In this document: one piece after another, positions 41,390-50,316 of the stretch
How the letters are laid out: each line of letters opens with the position of its first letter
Position numbering within the stretch: position 1 is the first letter of the stretch
Origin: Okeanomitos corallinicola TIOX110
GTDB taxonomy: Bacteria; Cyanobacteriota; Cyanobacteriia; Cyanobacteriales; Nostocaceae
Length of the DNA: 64,000 nucleotides
Assembly (NCBI RefSeq): GCF_038050375.1
Contig: NZ_CP150886.1
Span: 2,583,318 to 2,647,317 of the forward strand
Reading direction: 5' to 3'
Notes under the pieces: generated by a model
Databases searched by the model: none
Told to the model about the DNA's origin: nothing
Seen by the model: only the letters and a program-made list of their open reading frames with translations
Translations under genes and position numbers: made by a program

Positions 41390-42631
41390 ATGTTTACTTT
41401 AAATCGTTTACAATCTAAGACAGCTTTATTGATGGCTTTAACTGTCTCTGCTGGTAGTATAGCACCTTTAATGACACCTGCGCCATCTTTGGCACAAACC
41501 AATTTTTCTGATGTTTCATCTAATTATTGGGCATCACAATTTATTCAACAATTATCTCAACGGGGTGTAATTGCTGGGTTTCCTGATGGTACATTTCGTC
41601 CTGAAGAACCGGTGACACGCGCCCAATTTGCGGCGATGATTAATAAGGCTTTTAGTAAGTCTGCACAACGTCAGCCTGTTAATTTTAATGATGTAGCTAG
41701 TAGTTATTGGGCTTATGGTGCAATTAGACAAGCCTATTCTATCGGTTTCTTGTCGGGATATCCTGGGAATGTTTTTAGACCTAATCAAAATATCCCCCGT
41801 GAGCAGGTTTTAGTTTCTTTGGCTAATGGCTTGGAATATGCTCCGATGAGCAATACTGAAACCACTTTGCAATATTACAATGACTCTTTTAATATTTCTG
41901 GCTATGCACGGACTCCTATCGCTGCGGCTACTGAGAGGGCAATTGTAGTTAATTATCCTAATGTTAAGTTTCTCAATCCTACTGTGACTGCTACTAGAGC
42001 GCAGGTAGCGGCGTTTATTTATCAAGCGTTGGTTAGCACTAATCAAGTGGCGGCTATTAATTCACCCTATATCGTTGCATTGCAAACTACTCCACCACCA
42101 ATTACTACTGTAACTATTCCTCAAGGAACTGTAATTCCGGTGAAGTATGAACAAGCACAGAAAATTCTGGTGACAAAGGAGGAAACTGCACCTTTAACTT
42201 TGACAACTTCCCAAAATGTAATTACCCAAGATGGTACTGTGGTAATTCCTGCTGGTAGTCAGGTAATTGGTGAACTCAGACCGGCTCAAGGTGGTTCTCA
42301 GTTTATGGCACAAAAGTTAGTTTTGACTAATGGCCAAGAATATAATTTGAGTGCTTCTTCTGGTGTGATTACTAAGGTGGAAACTGTGAGAAAAGGAAGT
42401 AGCACAGGTTCAATTATTAAGAATACTGTGTTGGGTGCAAGTGCGGCTGCGGCTATATCTGCGGTGACAGGCGATCGCGCTATTGCCACTGAGGAAGTTC
42501 TTGGTGGTGCTGGTATTGGGGCTTTAATTGGTCTTTTCTTTGGTAAGAGTAGTGTAGATTTAATTGCGATTGAACCTAACACAGATTTAGAAATGACTAT
42601 TAATCAAAATCTGTTAGTTTCTTTGCAATAG
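41390..42631 (+). CDS. SLH-domain protein with TrbI-like C-terminal domain
   Basis: The 413-residue exported protein has a signal peptide (PAPSLAQT), SLH repeat 1 (FSDVSSNYWASQFIQQLSQR, VTRAQFAAMINKAF), repeat 2 (FNDVASSYWAYGAIRQAYSI, PREQVLVSLANGL) and a weaker third (NISGYARTPIAAATERAIVV, TRAQVAAFIYQAL). Then comes the domain shared with 40343: IPQGTVIPVKYEQAQKIL, VVIPAGSQVIGELRP, a Gly/Ala hairpin and LIAIEPNTDLEMTINQNLL. SLH repeats should tether it to pyruvylated peptidoglycan polymer. The ribosome site AGGAG is well placed. Confidence 0.85.
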   Translation: MFTLNRLQSKTALLMALTVSAGSIAPLMTPAPSLAQTNFSDVSSNYWASQFIQQLSQRGVIAGFPDGTFRPEEPVTRAQFAAMINKAFSKSAQRQPVNFNDVASSYWAYGAIRQAYSIGFLSGYPGNVFRPNQNIPREQVLVSLANGLEYAPMSNTETTLQYYNDSFNISGYARTPIAAATERAIVVNYPNVKFLNPTVTATRAQVAAFIYQALVSTNQVAAINSPYIVALQTTPPPITTVTIPQGTVIPVKYEQAQKILVTKEETAPLTLTTSQNVITQDGTVVIPAGSQVIGELRPAQGGSQFMAQKLVLTNGQEYNLSASSGVITKVETVRKGSSTGSIIKNTVLGASAAAAISAVTGDRAIATEEVLGGAGIGALIGLFFGKSSVDLIAIEPNTDLEMTINQNLLVSLQ

Positions 42632-42727
42632 AATATCAAGGAAAGGAGTCAGGAGTTCAGGAGGCAGAAGGCAGAAGGCAGAAGTTAATATTCTCCCCCA
42701 TCTCCCCCTCTCCCCCTCTCTATATCT

Positions 42728-43363
42728 CTAAGTTCCTGGACGAGAACGAATATGATCGGGTATGTGGTAGCGATAGCGAAGCGCTGCTGCAAGCAGTTCG
42801 CCTAATATTTCTAACAAAGGATCATTAACGTCAAATTTAACCATACTGACTGATGCCACCAAAATATTTACCCGATAGCGATAGCATCCCAAATCAATTC
42901 CTAGTAAACTACAAAGCATAATCCGAATTGTGGCTTTATGAGAAACTACTAAAACATTACCTTCAGAGTGTTTATCTATAATTTCAGTAATTACAGGCAT
43001 AGAGCGGTTAGCAATTTCTACCGCCGTTTCTCCACCTAGTGGTGCATTCCAAGCTGGTTCTGACAACCATTTCATATAGTTTTCTGTGTAATTCTCTTGC
43101 ACAAAGGATTTACTCTTGGTTTACCATTCACCGTAACTACCTTCTCTGAGTCCTTCCCGTACCTGCATCTCGACACCAACAACATCACAAAATGGCTTGG
43201 CAGTGGCAATGGTGCGTTTCATAGGACTAACATAAACCGCAGCAAAACTCTCTGTCATTTGCAGTCCTGCTGGTGTTAAATCTGCATCAGTTTTACCACA
43301 GAAATTACCGTTTTGACTAAAGGTGGTTTCACCATGTCGTAGTAAATATAAGTTGAGTGTCAT
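42728..43363 (-). pseudogene. Histidine phosphatase (phosphoglycerate-mutase-like), in-frame stop
   Basis: ATG 43363 begins TLNLYLLRHGETTFSQNG with the catalytic RHG (His10). The frame reads to EGLREGSYGEW, meets TAA at 43121-43123, and continues in the same frame as QENYTENYMKWLSEPAWNAP, GGETAVEIANRS and VLVVSHKATIRIMLCSLLGI (second catalytic His). Relatives read GEWEGKT at the break, so a small in-frame deletion or a point change made the stop. The C-terminus carries GELLAAALRYR from the 32-bp repeat, replacing the native tail. Function is probably lost unless both parts are made and associate. Confidence 0.78.
42770..42801. repeat. 32-bp dispersed repeat inside phosphatase 3' end
   Basis: Identical to 4024-4055, and in the same frame on the minus strand, giving GELLAAALRYR. 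Confidence 0.9.
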
Positions 43364-43430
43364 AGATTGTATTGTGATAGTGATAAAGGCGTTTGTGCAA
43401 AAACAGAGTACCATCAATTTCACAATTAAG

Positions 43431-43625
43431 TAGGGTTTGCTGATAAAGTCTTGTCGTGGAGACAGGTGACAGTTTCAAGAGTTGGATGGGAACTATTTTT
43501 CCTTGAAGCAGGAATTAAATGCAAGGTTTTTCAGTTCTCACCTCATCAAAGCTTGCATTTTTTGAAAGTCAAAATCGCTAAAATCGTTTACCTGTAATGT
43601 TTTGAGATTTATTCAGCAAGCCCTA
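43431..43625. mobile_element. ~195-bp MITE
   Basis: The left end TAGGGTTTGCTGATAAAG and the right end, inverted, TAGGGCTTGCTGAATAAA form imperfect terminal inverted repeats. The interior is non-coding. The same end sequence bounds the IS66-type fragment at 12309, so that family may mobilise it. Confidence 0.7.
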
Positions 43626-43694
43626 AGTATGTAACCAGAGGACAAAATACAACAGAATTCAGGAGGTGAGGGGGTGAATAAAGATTGTTACCGA

Positions 43695-45056
43695 TTACCC
43701 ATTACCAATTTTTAACCAAATCATGACTGTAGTTCCTGGTTGTTTTAGGGAAGTAAGATTGGAATTAAATGCAGGGCTGAAAACTTCAATTTCTCCCTGC
43801 ATTTGTGCGATCAGTTGTTTGGCGATCGCAATTCCTAATCCTGTACCGGGAATTTCTGTTTGTGCTTGTACACCCCGGTAATGCCTTTCTCCTAAATGTT
43901 CTAAATCTTCTGGCGGTATACCAGGGCCTGTATCGCTAATGGCTATGCCTTGGAAGTTCGCTTTTTGATATCCAGTTTGAATAAAAATTTTACCACCAGT
44001 GGGAGTATATTTCAAAGCATTATCAATGATGTTATTTAAAACTTCTTGGATGGCTTTAATATTAGCTTTTACTAAGGGTAAATCTGCTGGAATATCGGCA
44101 ATTAATTCTAAATTTCTTTCTTGGGCAATAGCTTGAGCAGATATTAATAATGGTGCTAATAAATCTTTTAAATGGCAATTTGTGACTTCTTCCCCAGTTC
44201 CTGGTAATAATAAAGGTGCTTTGGTTGCTGTTTGCAAAGATGCTTCTACTACATTGGATGCTGTTAGGGGTATGGGTTCTAAATCTGCATTAGTTAAGGC
44301 GATGACTTGATCAAATTGTTGTAGTAATTCATTGAGGCGATCGCTTTCTCTAACTATGCTGATGGCTACTTCCCGATTAGGATCTGTGGTCAGTAATCTT
44401 TTTAAAAGTAGTTTACCAAAGGTACGAATAGCTGTTAAAGGATTACGGAACTGATGTAAAAGATTATCTAATAAATCTCGTTGTTGTTCTTGGAGAATTT
44501 GCTGTTGATGTAACTGTTGCTCTAACCATACCTGACGTTGATCTAAAATAGAGGCGATGGCCAGGGTTTTAGCTATGCGCTGAATTTGACTCTCTTCACT
44601 TTCATTCCAAGGTCTATCTTCTCTTCCCGTTACCAATAAACCCATCATTACCCCTTCATAAATTAGAGGTAAAACTATTTGATTAGCACTGACAACATAT
44701 TCATTTTCTGAATTGGGGGTAGCTGCTTGATCTGTATTTCTAGACTCTGAAGGTGAAGTGAAAGATTTTGAGGCAGCAGTCAATAATTTTCCCGGCTGTG
44801 CTGGTAATGACAAAAGGTGATTAGATTCTAGTTCTATTTGTTGAACTGCTTTAGCCTGCGTAAGTTTTTCTCCCTGCTGTAATGCTGCTGTTTCTGGGTA
44901 GACAACCACAGGAATTAGTTGTGCTTGGCCTGTGGACGTTTCTCCTAATTCTTGTGTTAAGTACACAATACTCAAAGACGCTCCCAGTCCTTGGGTTAGT
45001 AGGGATATTTGCTCTCGACACAGAGCAATGAAATCAGAACTGGCAGACATTAACAT
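43695..45056 (-). CDS. GAF-domain sensor histidine kinase (Hik2/CSK-like)
   Basis: This 453-residue soluble kinase has an N-terminal GAF-like sensor (LCREQISLLTQGLGASLSIV; VLPLIYEGVMMGLLVTGRED), a coiled coil rich in Gln, H box LLHQFRNPLTAIRTFGKLLL, N box LNNIIDNALKYTPTGG, G1 ISDTGPGIPPED and G2 GTGLGIAIAKQL. The LHQFRNPLTAIRTFGK wording is what I associate with Hik2, the cyanobacterial homologue of chloroplast sensor kinase, which responds to redox and salt signals. This identity is probable, not certain. No response regulator is adjacent. Confidence 0.82.
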   Translation of the reverse strand: MLMSASSDFIALCREQISLLTQGLGASLSIVYLTQELGETSTGQAQLIPVVVYPETAALQQGEKLTQAKAVQQIELESNHLLSLPAQPGKLLTAASKSFTSPSESRNTDQAATPNSENEYVVSANQIVLPLIYEGVMMGLLVTGREDRPWNESEESQIQRIAKTLAIASILDQRQVWLEQQLHQQQILQEQQRDLLDNLLHQFRNPLTAIRTFGKLLLKRLLTTDPNREVAISIVRESDRLNELLQQFDQVIALTNADLEPIPLTASNVVEASLQTATKAPLLLPGTGEEVTNCHLKDLLAPLLISAQAIAQERNLELIADIPADLPLVKANIKAIQEVLNNIIDNALKYTPTGGKIFIQTGYQKANFQGIAISDTGPGIPPEDLEHLGERHYRGVQAQTEIPGTGLGIAIAKQLIAQMQGEIEVFSPAFNSNLTSLKQPGTTVMIWLKIGNG

Positions 45057-45485
45057 TGTTTAGCTCTTGCTCAAAATTATGACTTAGCAGGGACAAATAG
45101 AAAACTTGCTGTGTTTTTGGCGATCGCCTTTTTAGTTTAACTATATTCTCTCATTATTACTTGATTATGGATAATTAACTATAATTTTACTCTCAGAAAA
45201 ACTAAGGCACAAACAAGCAAAAGTGTGGAAAAAAAGCAACATTTCTCACCACCTCTTCTTGCTTACCTTTTCATCACCACCGTTTTTCACAACCAAATAC
45301 TTAGTTATTTTTAATCTACTTTTATCACCACTTAGCTATAAAAATTTTTCTCAACTTCCAAAGGAAAACTGTAGTTGTATCAAAACATTAAAAACCATTG
45401 ATTTTTTAAAATATAACGTATATAATTACGACGGGTTTTGTAGCTATAACTACAATCTGATAGCTTGAAAGAGGAGGACAATAGG
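45057..45485. other. AT-rich intergenic region
   Basis: No credible gene. It contains a HIP1-like site near 45121. The promoter of the DUF3155 gene is probably near 45410-45460, and AGGAGG at 45473 sets its start. Confidence 0.5.
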
Positions 45486-45806
45486 TTGGCAAGGAGACGT
45501 AAACGGAAAAGTCGTCGTCGTCAGGAAGGGCGACGCATCCTGGAACACGTGCCTCAATATAGCATCGAAAGCGGCGAAGATAAACCTGTGACAGCAGCGA
45601 GAAAATTCATTCAAGCTGAAGGTATCTTGCCACCTGCATTGCTACTTGTAAAACGGAACGAACACACCACAGACCGTTATTTCTGGGCGGAAAAAGGTCT
45701 GTTTGGCGCTCAATACGTAGAAGAAAATCACTTCTTATTCCCCAGCTTGAGAGTGTTGGAAACTCCTGTTGCTGGACAAGAATTAGTGGCTGTAGCTAGT
45801 CGTTAG
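45486..45806 (+). CDS. DUF3155 family protein
   Basis: The 106-residue product starts at TTG 45486: GAGGAGG at 45471-45477 lies eight bases upstream, and the family begins MARRRKRKSRRRQEGRR. The basic head is followed by VPQYSIESGEDKPVTAARKF, LLVKRNEHTTDRYFWAEKGL and FLFPSLRVLE. The family is restricted to cyanobacteria. The Arg/Lys-rich N-terminus suggests RNA or ribosome contact, but no function is known. The TTG start explains why longer frames are often called. Confidence 0.82.
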   Translation: MARRRKRKSRRRQEGRRILEHVPQYSIESGEDKPVTAARKFIQAEGILPPALLLVKRNEHTTDRYFWAEKGLFGAQYVEENHFLFPSLRVLETPVAGQELVAVASR

Positions 45807-46265
45807 CATCTAGACAATGGTTTCTCACGCATTGAATCCTACTCATTACTTCTGACTCTGACATTAATTAACTGGCAAAATTGATCAGTTTATCCAAAAA
45901 TTCAATTTTTTTTTAGTTTTGAACTGAAATGCCAGTCATGCTTACCCAAATTAGAGTATCAATTCTTGGTCAGGAAAAAGCCACAAGAGCAAGATATCTA
46001 TTCTGCTCATACAGCAGGGAGTAGCAACAAAATCAAGCACATGAATACAGTTATTGCTGTAACTATACTTATCGGAAATCATCAATATTATCTATCAAAG
46101 GATTTAGATTATGTTGACGACTCCAGAAAATAGTCAGCAAAACTGTCAAAATAAGGATTTGTTTTGCCTCCTCCCTACTGCTCTGTTTCCTCAAAAGTCA
46201 GTCAGAAGTAATTAGCTTAAAGCATCAGGATGTAATTCTATTCACCTTGGAATGGCCGCCAAGGT
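45807..46265. other. Intergenic region without recognised features
   Basis: I see no conserved gene. A 34-codon frame (46111-46215) has no supporting features. Confidence 0.5.
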
Positions 46266-46796
46266 TTAATCCAACATCTTTAACTGTAATGCCCTTTGTA
46301 ACTCAGCAAGTTCATCTCTATGGGCAACAACAGTAATTATACTTGAGGAGTGCTGCTCATTTTGGACAGATTCCATTTTGAGTGACACTTGCTCAAGTCT
46401 TCCAGATTTGCGCCAATAAAATATACCACTTAATGGTGACAGCAGTACCAAAGATAGAAAAAGTGGACTTTGACTATCAAATACCTGAGCTAAAACCAAA
46501 GACAAACAAGCAAAACCAACAGCAGCTAAAAAAGTCAAAAAGATAGCTAAAAACCAGCTAGGTCTGACAAGACCTTCAAAAGTAACTATATTTTTATCTT
46601 GATCTATAGATGTCACACGATAGGCACGGGAGCGAAAATAATCCTTGAGTTGAGTCATCAAGGTAGTCTCATCTTGTTCAGAAACCAACTGAGCTTTTTC
46701 GATGCGGTCTTTAGTAGAAGCGCGAATAAAGAAAAATAGTCCTACTGATAACAATAAAGTGAGTAGGAAAGTAGACGGCACAATAGCAGTATCCAT
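46266..46796 (-). CDS. Putative cofactor assembly of complex C protein (CcbB-like)
   Basis: The 176-residue protein has one N-terminal membrane helix (STFLLTLLLSVGLFFFIRAS), a soluble part (LKDYFRSRAYRVTSIDQDKN, IVTFEGLVRPS), two more helices (FLAIFLTFLAAVGFACLSLV; LFLSLVLLSPLSGIFYW) and a soluble tail. The pattern matches cyanobacterial proteins annotated as cofactor assembly of complex C subunit B, which help attach haem ci to cytochrome b6. I hold this from memory of that family, so the name is tentative. Confidence 0.6.
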   Translation of the reverse strand: MDTAIVPSTFLLTLLLSVGLFFFIRASTKDRIEKAQLVSEQDETTLMTQLKDYFRSRAYRVTSIDQDKNIVTFEGLVRPSWFLAIFLTFLAAVGFACLSLVLAQVFDSQSPLFLSLVLLSPLSGIFYWRKSGRLEQVSLKMESVQNEQHSSSIITVVAHRDELAELQRALQLKMLD

Positions 46797-46951
46797 AATT
46801 AATTATTACAGTTTGACTTGATCTAACTTATTCATTATCAATTATTCTGGAAGTTAAGGGAACAGGTGACTGGTGACTGGTGACTTGGTAATCAATTGTA
46901 TTTTTCACCATTACCCATTAACAATTATCTATATCTTTAATTTTTAATCTA

Positions 46952-47521
46952 ATGACACAAAACTCCGAAACCCCATCCTCTAATATTCGAGCGATCGCCC
47001 AAAAGTTTCGTCTAGCTGGTTGGATTAGTTTTTGGATTCAACTTGTACTAGGTGTAATTTCCGGGATAATTGTCTTATTATTTGCCATATTTAGTCAAAG
47101 ATCAGGTAGTCCCAACAACAACCCAGGCACGGGATTCGGTGTATTTTTAGCCATTTGTGGCATAGTTGTTTTAGGTGTCGGTATTTACTTAGCCTATCGT
47201 TACACCAGAATTGGCAAACAATTAGATTCCTCTAACCCTAGCAATCGTCCCCGGAAGCTGGAAACAGTGCAAATATTAAGAATGGGACTATGGATAAATT
47301 TAGCAGGAATACTGGTGACACTTTTGGGAGCGCAAGCGATAGTAGGTACACTGGTAGCCAGGTCAATATCTCCACAAGCCGTAACTACTCAATTGTTTGA
47401 CCCTACTCGGATTATCAGCGGATTAGATATGCTAGTAGTTCAGGCTAATACCAATACAATCTCAGCGCATTTTGCAGGGCTTGTAGTTTCACTGTTTTTG
47501 CTCAATCGCATTACAAAATAG
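46952..47521 (+). CDS. DUF3611 family membrane protein (Tic21/PIC1-like)
   Basis: The 189-residue protein has four membrane helices (WISFWIQLVLGVISGIIVLL; FGVFLAICGIVVLGVGIYLA; LWINLAGILVTLLGAQAIVG; ISAHFAGLVVSLFLL) and the conserved AQKFRLAGW and ANTNTISAHF motifs. DUF3611 includes the plastid inner-envelope protein Tic21/PIC1, implicated in protein import or iron transport. The cyanobacterial role is unsettled. It is monocistronic. Confidence 0.82.
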   Translation: MTQNSETPSSNIRAIAQKFRLAGWISFWIQLVLGVISGIIVLLFAIFSQRSGSPNNNPGTGFGVFLAICGIVVLGVGIYLAYRYTRIGKQLDSSNPSNRPRKLETVQILRMGLWINLAGILVTLLGAQAIVGTLVARSISPQAVTTQLFDPTRIISGLDMLVVQANTNTISAHFAGLVVSLFLLNRITK

Positions 47522-47543
47522 GTGATTAATAGAATTGCTATTG

Positions 47544-48128
47544 TTAATTATTGAAAACAGGTAATTCTAAAATAAATCCAGGTAAAACATCTTCTCCAAA
47601 TAAATTTGTTGGTAATAATATTATTTCTACAGATTGATTTTGACGATAAATTTCTACTTGTTGATTTTGTGGATCAATTAACCAACCTAACCTTAAACCA
47701 CTATTCAGATATTCCTGCATTTTTTCCTGTAATTGAGTTAAAGAATCAGTACGAGAGCGTAATTCTATAACAAAATCAGGACAAATTTTAGGGAATTTTT
47801 CTTGTTCTTCAATGCTTAAAGATTCCCAACGTTCATTAGCTATCCAAGCAACATCAGGAGAACGTTTACCACCATTAGGTAAAGTGAAAATAGTGGAAGA
47901 ACTAAAGACTTTTCCTAGCTTAGTTTTACGATTCCAAATTGCAACATCAGCATTAAATTCGGATTCTCTATTACCACTAATTGCACCCACTGGAGGCATA
48001 ATAATTAATTCTCCTGTAGCTGTTTCTTCCAGTTTCCAATCTTCGTTAGTTTGACAGAGGTGAAAAAATTGTTCATCACTTAAACCAACATTTTTGATAT
48101 TTAAAATTACTGGTTCAGATGTCATCAT
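47544..48128 (-). CDS. Uma2 family endonuclease
   Basis: The 194-residue Uma2 protein is of a different subgroup from those at 8966 and 15942: LSDEQFFHLCQTNEDWKLEE, TGELIIMPPVGAISGNRESE, RSPDVAWIANERW (Asp), ICPDFVIELRSRTDSL (Glu) and LGWLIDPQNQQVEIYR. The core D and E are kept. It is convergent with the DUF3611 gene. The role is unknown. Confidence 0.9.
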   Translation of the reverse strand: MMTSEPVILNIKNVGLSDEQFFHLCQTNEDWKLEETATGELIIMPPVGAISGNRESEFNADVAIWNRKTKLGKVFSSSTIFTLPNGGKRSPDVAWIANERWESLSIEEQEKFPKICPDFVIELRSRTDSLTQLQEKMQEYLNSGLRLGWLIDPQNQQVEIYRQNQSVEIILLPTNLFGEDVLPGFILELPVFNN

Positions 48129-48447
48129 TGCTGAAAACCTCCTGGTTTTAAATATAGTTTATCATATTTTGTAGGTTGGGTTAAGCGATAGCGCAACCCA
48201 ACAAAATCTTATCAATATCTTATAATTGTTGGGTTTCGTTCCTCAACCCAACCTACATTTTATATTGAGGGTAGAACGCAGATGAAAAAGGGATTTCGAT
48301 TAATTTGATGATTTTGTATGGTTATTGTATAAAACTGGTGTTAATAATAGATATGATTGATGATGCAAGAAATGGTTTAGCATTGCTAAAATCTAAAGCT
48401 TAATCACCTCCATCAAGTACAATTGACAAAATTAACGACAACCAAAA
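48129..48447. other. Intergenic region upstream of serS
   Basis: It contains a dispersed double repeat (TGTAGGTTGGGTTAAGCGAT onward, 48170-48256, with inverted AACCCAACCTACA) and a GGTTTAGCATTGCTAAAA hairpin (48374-48391). No gene. Confidence 0.6.
48170..48256. repeat. GTAGGTTGGGTT inverted repeat
   Basis: GTAGGTTGGGTTAAGC at the left and its counterpart TCAACCCAACCTACA at the right face each other around 60 bp, and each contains a smaller hairpin (TTGGGTT...AACCCAA). A single half copy lies at 53840-53872. Confidence 0.8.
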
Positions 48448-49728
48448 ATGCTGGATATTAAACAAATTAGAGAAAATCCCCAACTCGTACAAGAAAAGTT
48501 GAACAGTCGCAGTGGTAAATATGACATTCAACCTATATTAGATTTGAGTCAAAAACAGCGGGAATTAGAATTAAAACGTAGTCAATTACAAGCTCGTAGT
48601 AATGAAATTGGTAAACTGGTAGGACAAAAAATCAAATCTGGTGTTAGTCCGCAAAGTGAAGAAATTCTCGCTTTAAAAGAAGAAGGAAACACCCTCAAAA
48701 CCACATTAAGCGAATTAGAACCCCAGGAAAAAGAATTAAAAGCGCAAATTCAAGATTTACTTTTAGCACTTCCTAACCTTCCTAGTGATACTACACCTAT
48801 AGGTGCAAGTGAAGATGATAATCCCGAAGTGAGAAAATGGGGAGATGAATATAAACCCGAAAATTCCAATATTTTACCTCATTGGGAAATTGGGGAAAAG
48901 ATGGGTATTTTGAATTTTGAAAGAGCGGTAAAAATTGCCCAAAGTCGGTTTGTGAGTTTGATAGGTGCGGGTGCTGCTTTAGAAAGAGCGTTAATTCAAT
49001 TTATGCTTTCTAAACATATTGAAAATGGGTATATTGAAGTTAGTCCACCAATATTAGTAAATACTGATTCTTTAACGGGAACTGGACAATTACCCAAGTT
49101 TGCAGAGGAAAGTTTTAAATGTGCAGATGATGAATTGTGGTTAATTCCCACTGCGGAAGTTCCGGTGACAAATTTTTATCGGGGGGAAATTATCAACGCG
49201 GAAGAATTACCCATTTATCACTGTGCTTATACTCCTTGTTTTCGGCGAGAAGCGGGAAGTTATGGACGAGATATGCGGGGTTTAATTCGGTTGCATCAAT
49301 TCAATAAAGTTGAGTTGGTGAAGTTAGTAAAACCGGAAGATTCTTTTGAGGAATTAGAGAAGTTAGTAGGAAGTGCAGAGTCAATTTTACAGGGTTTAAA
49401 ATTGCCTTATCGGGTGATTAATTTATGTACTGCTGATTTAGGTTTTGGGGCAACAAAGACCTATGATTTAGAGGTTTGGTTGCCATCTTCTGGGAAGTAT
49501 CGAGAGATTTCTAGTTGTTCTAATTGTGTTGATTTTCAAGCAAGAAGAGCGGATATTAGATTTAAGGAAGCTGGTAAGAAAGGGACGCAGTTTGTACATA
49601 CTTTAAATGGTTCTGGTTTAGCTGTGGGAAGGACGATGGCAGCTATTTTGGAGAATTATCAGCAAGCTGATGGGACGATTAAAGTACCGGAGGTTTTGCA
49701 GGTTTATTTGGGTAGGGAGGTTTTGTAG
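48448..49728 (+). CDS. serS: Seryl-tRNA synthetase
   Basis: This 426-residue class II synthetase has the N-terminal coiled-coil arm (residues about 30-100, [20 protein letters not shown]), [14 protein letters not shown], motif 2 [20 protein letters not shown], and motif 3 [19 protein letters not shown]. It charges tRNA-Ser. Length and motifs are normal. Confidence 0.95.
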   Translation: MLDIKQIRENPQLVQEKLNSRSGKYDIQPILDLSQKQRELELKRSQLQARSNEIGKLVGQKIKSGVSPQSEEILALKEEGNTLKTTLSELEPQEKELKAQIQDLLLALPNLPSDTTPIGASEDDNPEVRKWGDEYKPENSNILPHWEIGEKMGILNFERAVKIAQSRFVSLIGAGAALERALIQFMLSKHIENGYIEVSPPILVNTDSLTGTGQLPKFAEESFKCADDELWLIPTAEVPVTNFYRGEIINAEELPIYHCAYTPCFRREAGSYGRDMRGLIRLHQFNKVELVKLVKPEDSFEELEKLVGSAESILQGLKLPYRVINLCTADLGFGATKTYDLEVWLPSSGKYREISSCSNCVDFQARRADIRFKEAGKKGTQFVHTLNGSGLAVGRTMAAILENYQQADGTIKVPEVLQVYLGREVL

Positions 49729-49787
49729 TTTAGTAGAGATTTTTGGATTTGGGGTTAAAGTCTTAACTAAGCTATTTCCCCATTTAC

Positions 49788-50189
49788 TTACAAAAACAAA
49801 GCATATGATACATGAAAAAAATCTCCCAATGCTTTGGCTTGATTTTTGCTAATACTTCTCTTACCATTTATTACTTCTGAAGTAATACCTTTTGAGCCAA
49901 AAATTTCAACGATATCCTTTTGTTTGAGTTGTCTTACTGACATTAACTCATGTAATATATCTAGGGGAGTTACAGCTTTCATTTGATAGACTTTATTTTC
50001 ATATTGCTCAATTAGTGTTACTAGCAACTGTAAAACTTCAGCTTGTTCGTCTGTCAAATTTTCCCCTAAATCCATAAGCTTATCTACTTCATTTAGTAGA
50101 CGCTTATGCTCTATTTCTGTGTCAATTATACGTGGCACAGTTTCAGAAAGTAGCTTAATGTATTCTTCCTTGTTTAGTGTAGTTGTCAT
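49788..50189 (-). CDS. higA: HigA-type antitoxin with C-terminal HTH
   Basis: From ATG 50189 (ribosome site AAGGGGG, about 6 bases upstream) the product is 133 residues. A helical N-terminal part (VPRIIDTEIEHKRLLNEVDK, LTDEQAEVLQLLVTLIEQYE) precedes an Xre-like HTH (LHELMSVRQLKQKDIVEIFG, SEVINGKRSISKNQAKALGD). This is the layout of antitoxins paired with HigB toxins. It lies downstream of the toxin gene with a 127-bp gap that holds two hairpins. Confidence 0.82.
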   Translation of the reverse strand: MTTTLNKEEYIKLLSETVPRIIDTEIEHKRLLNEVDKLMDLGENLTDEQAEVLQLLVTLIEQYENKVYQMKAVTPLDILHELMSVRQLKQKDIVEIFGSKGITSEVINGKRSISKNQAKALGDFFHVSYALFL

Positions 50190-50224
50190 ATACAACCCCC
50201 TTTGGGGTAGAATGTTTTCACTGG

Positions 50225-50250
50225 GGACATAGTATAGTAAAGCTATGTCC
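50225..50250. promoter_or_regulatory. Inverted repeat between higB and higA (a)
   Basis: GGACATAG and CTATGTCC form a perfect 8-bp stem with a 10-base loop, 36 bp upstream of the antitoxin start. It may be an operator for HigA or an RNA hairpin affecting expression. Confidence 0.5.
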
Positions 50251-50263
50251 TAGATATTTATTA

Positions 50264-50297
50264 GCTTCTCAGTAGTGTAATTAGACTATTGAGAAGC
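50264..50297. promoter_or_regulatory. Inverted repeat between higB and higA (b)
   Basis: GCTTCTCA and TGAGAAGC form a perfect 8-bp stem with an 18-base loop, 20 bp after the toxin stop. A partial terminator or RNA-processing site between the two genes is possible. Confidence 0.5.
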
Positions 50298-50316
50298 GAA
50301 GTCTCCTAATTAGTCA

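Noticed and set aside
45223-45468. 81-codon frame upstream of the DUF3155 gene
   Set aside because: It is dominated by Phe/Leu/Ser codons from AT-rich DNA, has no homology and covers the promoter region.
46111-46215. 34-codon ORF MLTTPENSQQNCQNKD...
   Set aside because: There is no clear ribosome site, conserved pattern or neighbouring context; chance is as likely.
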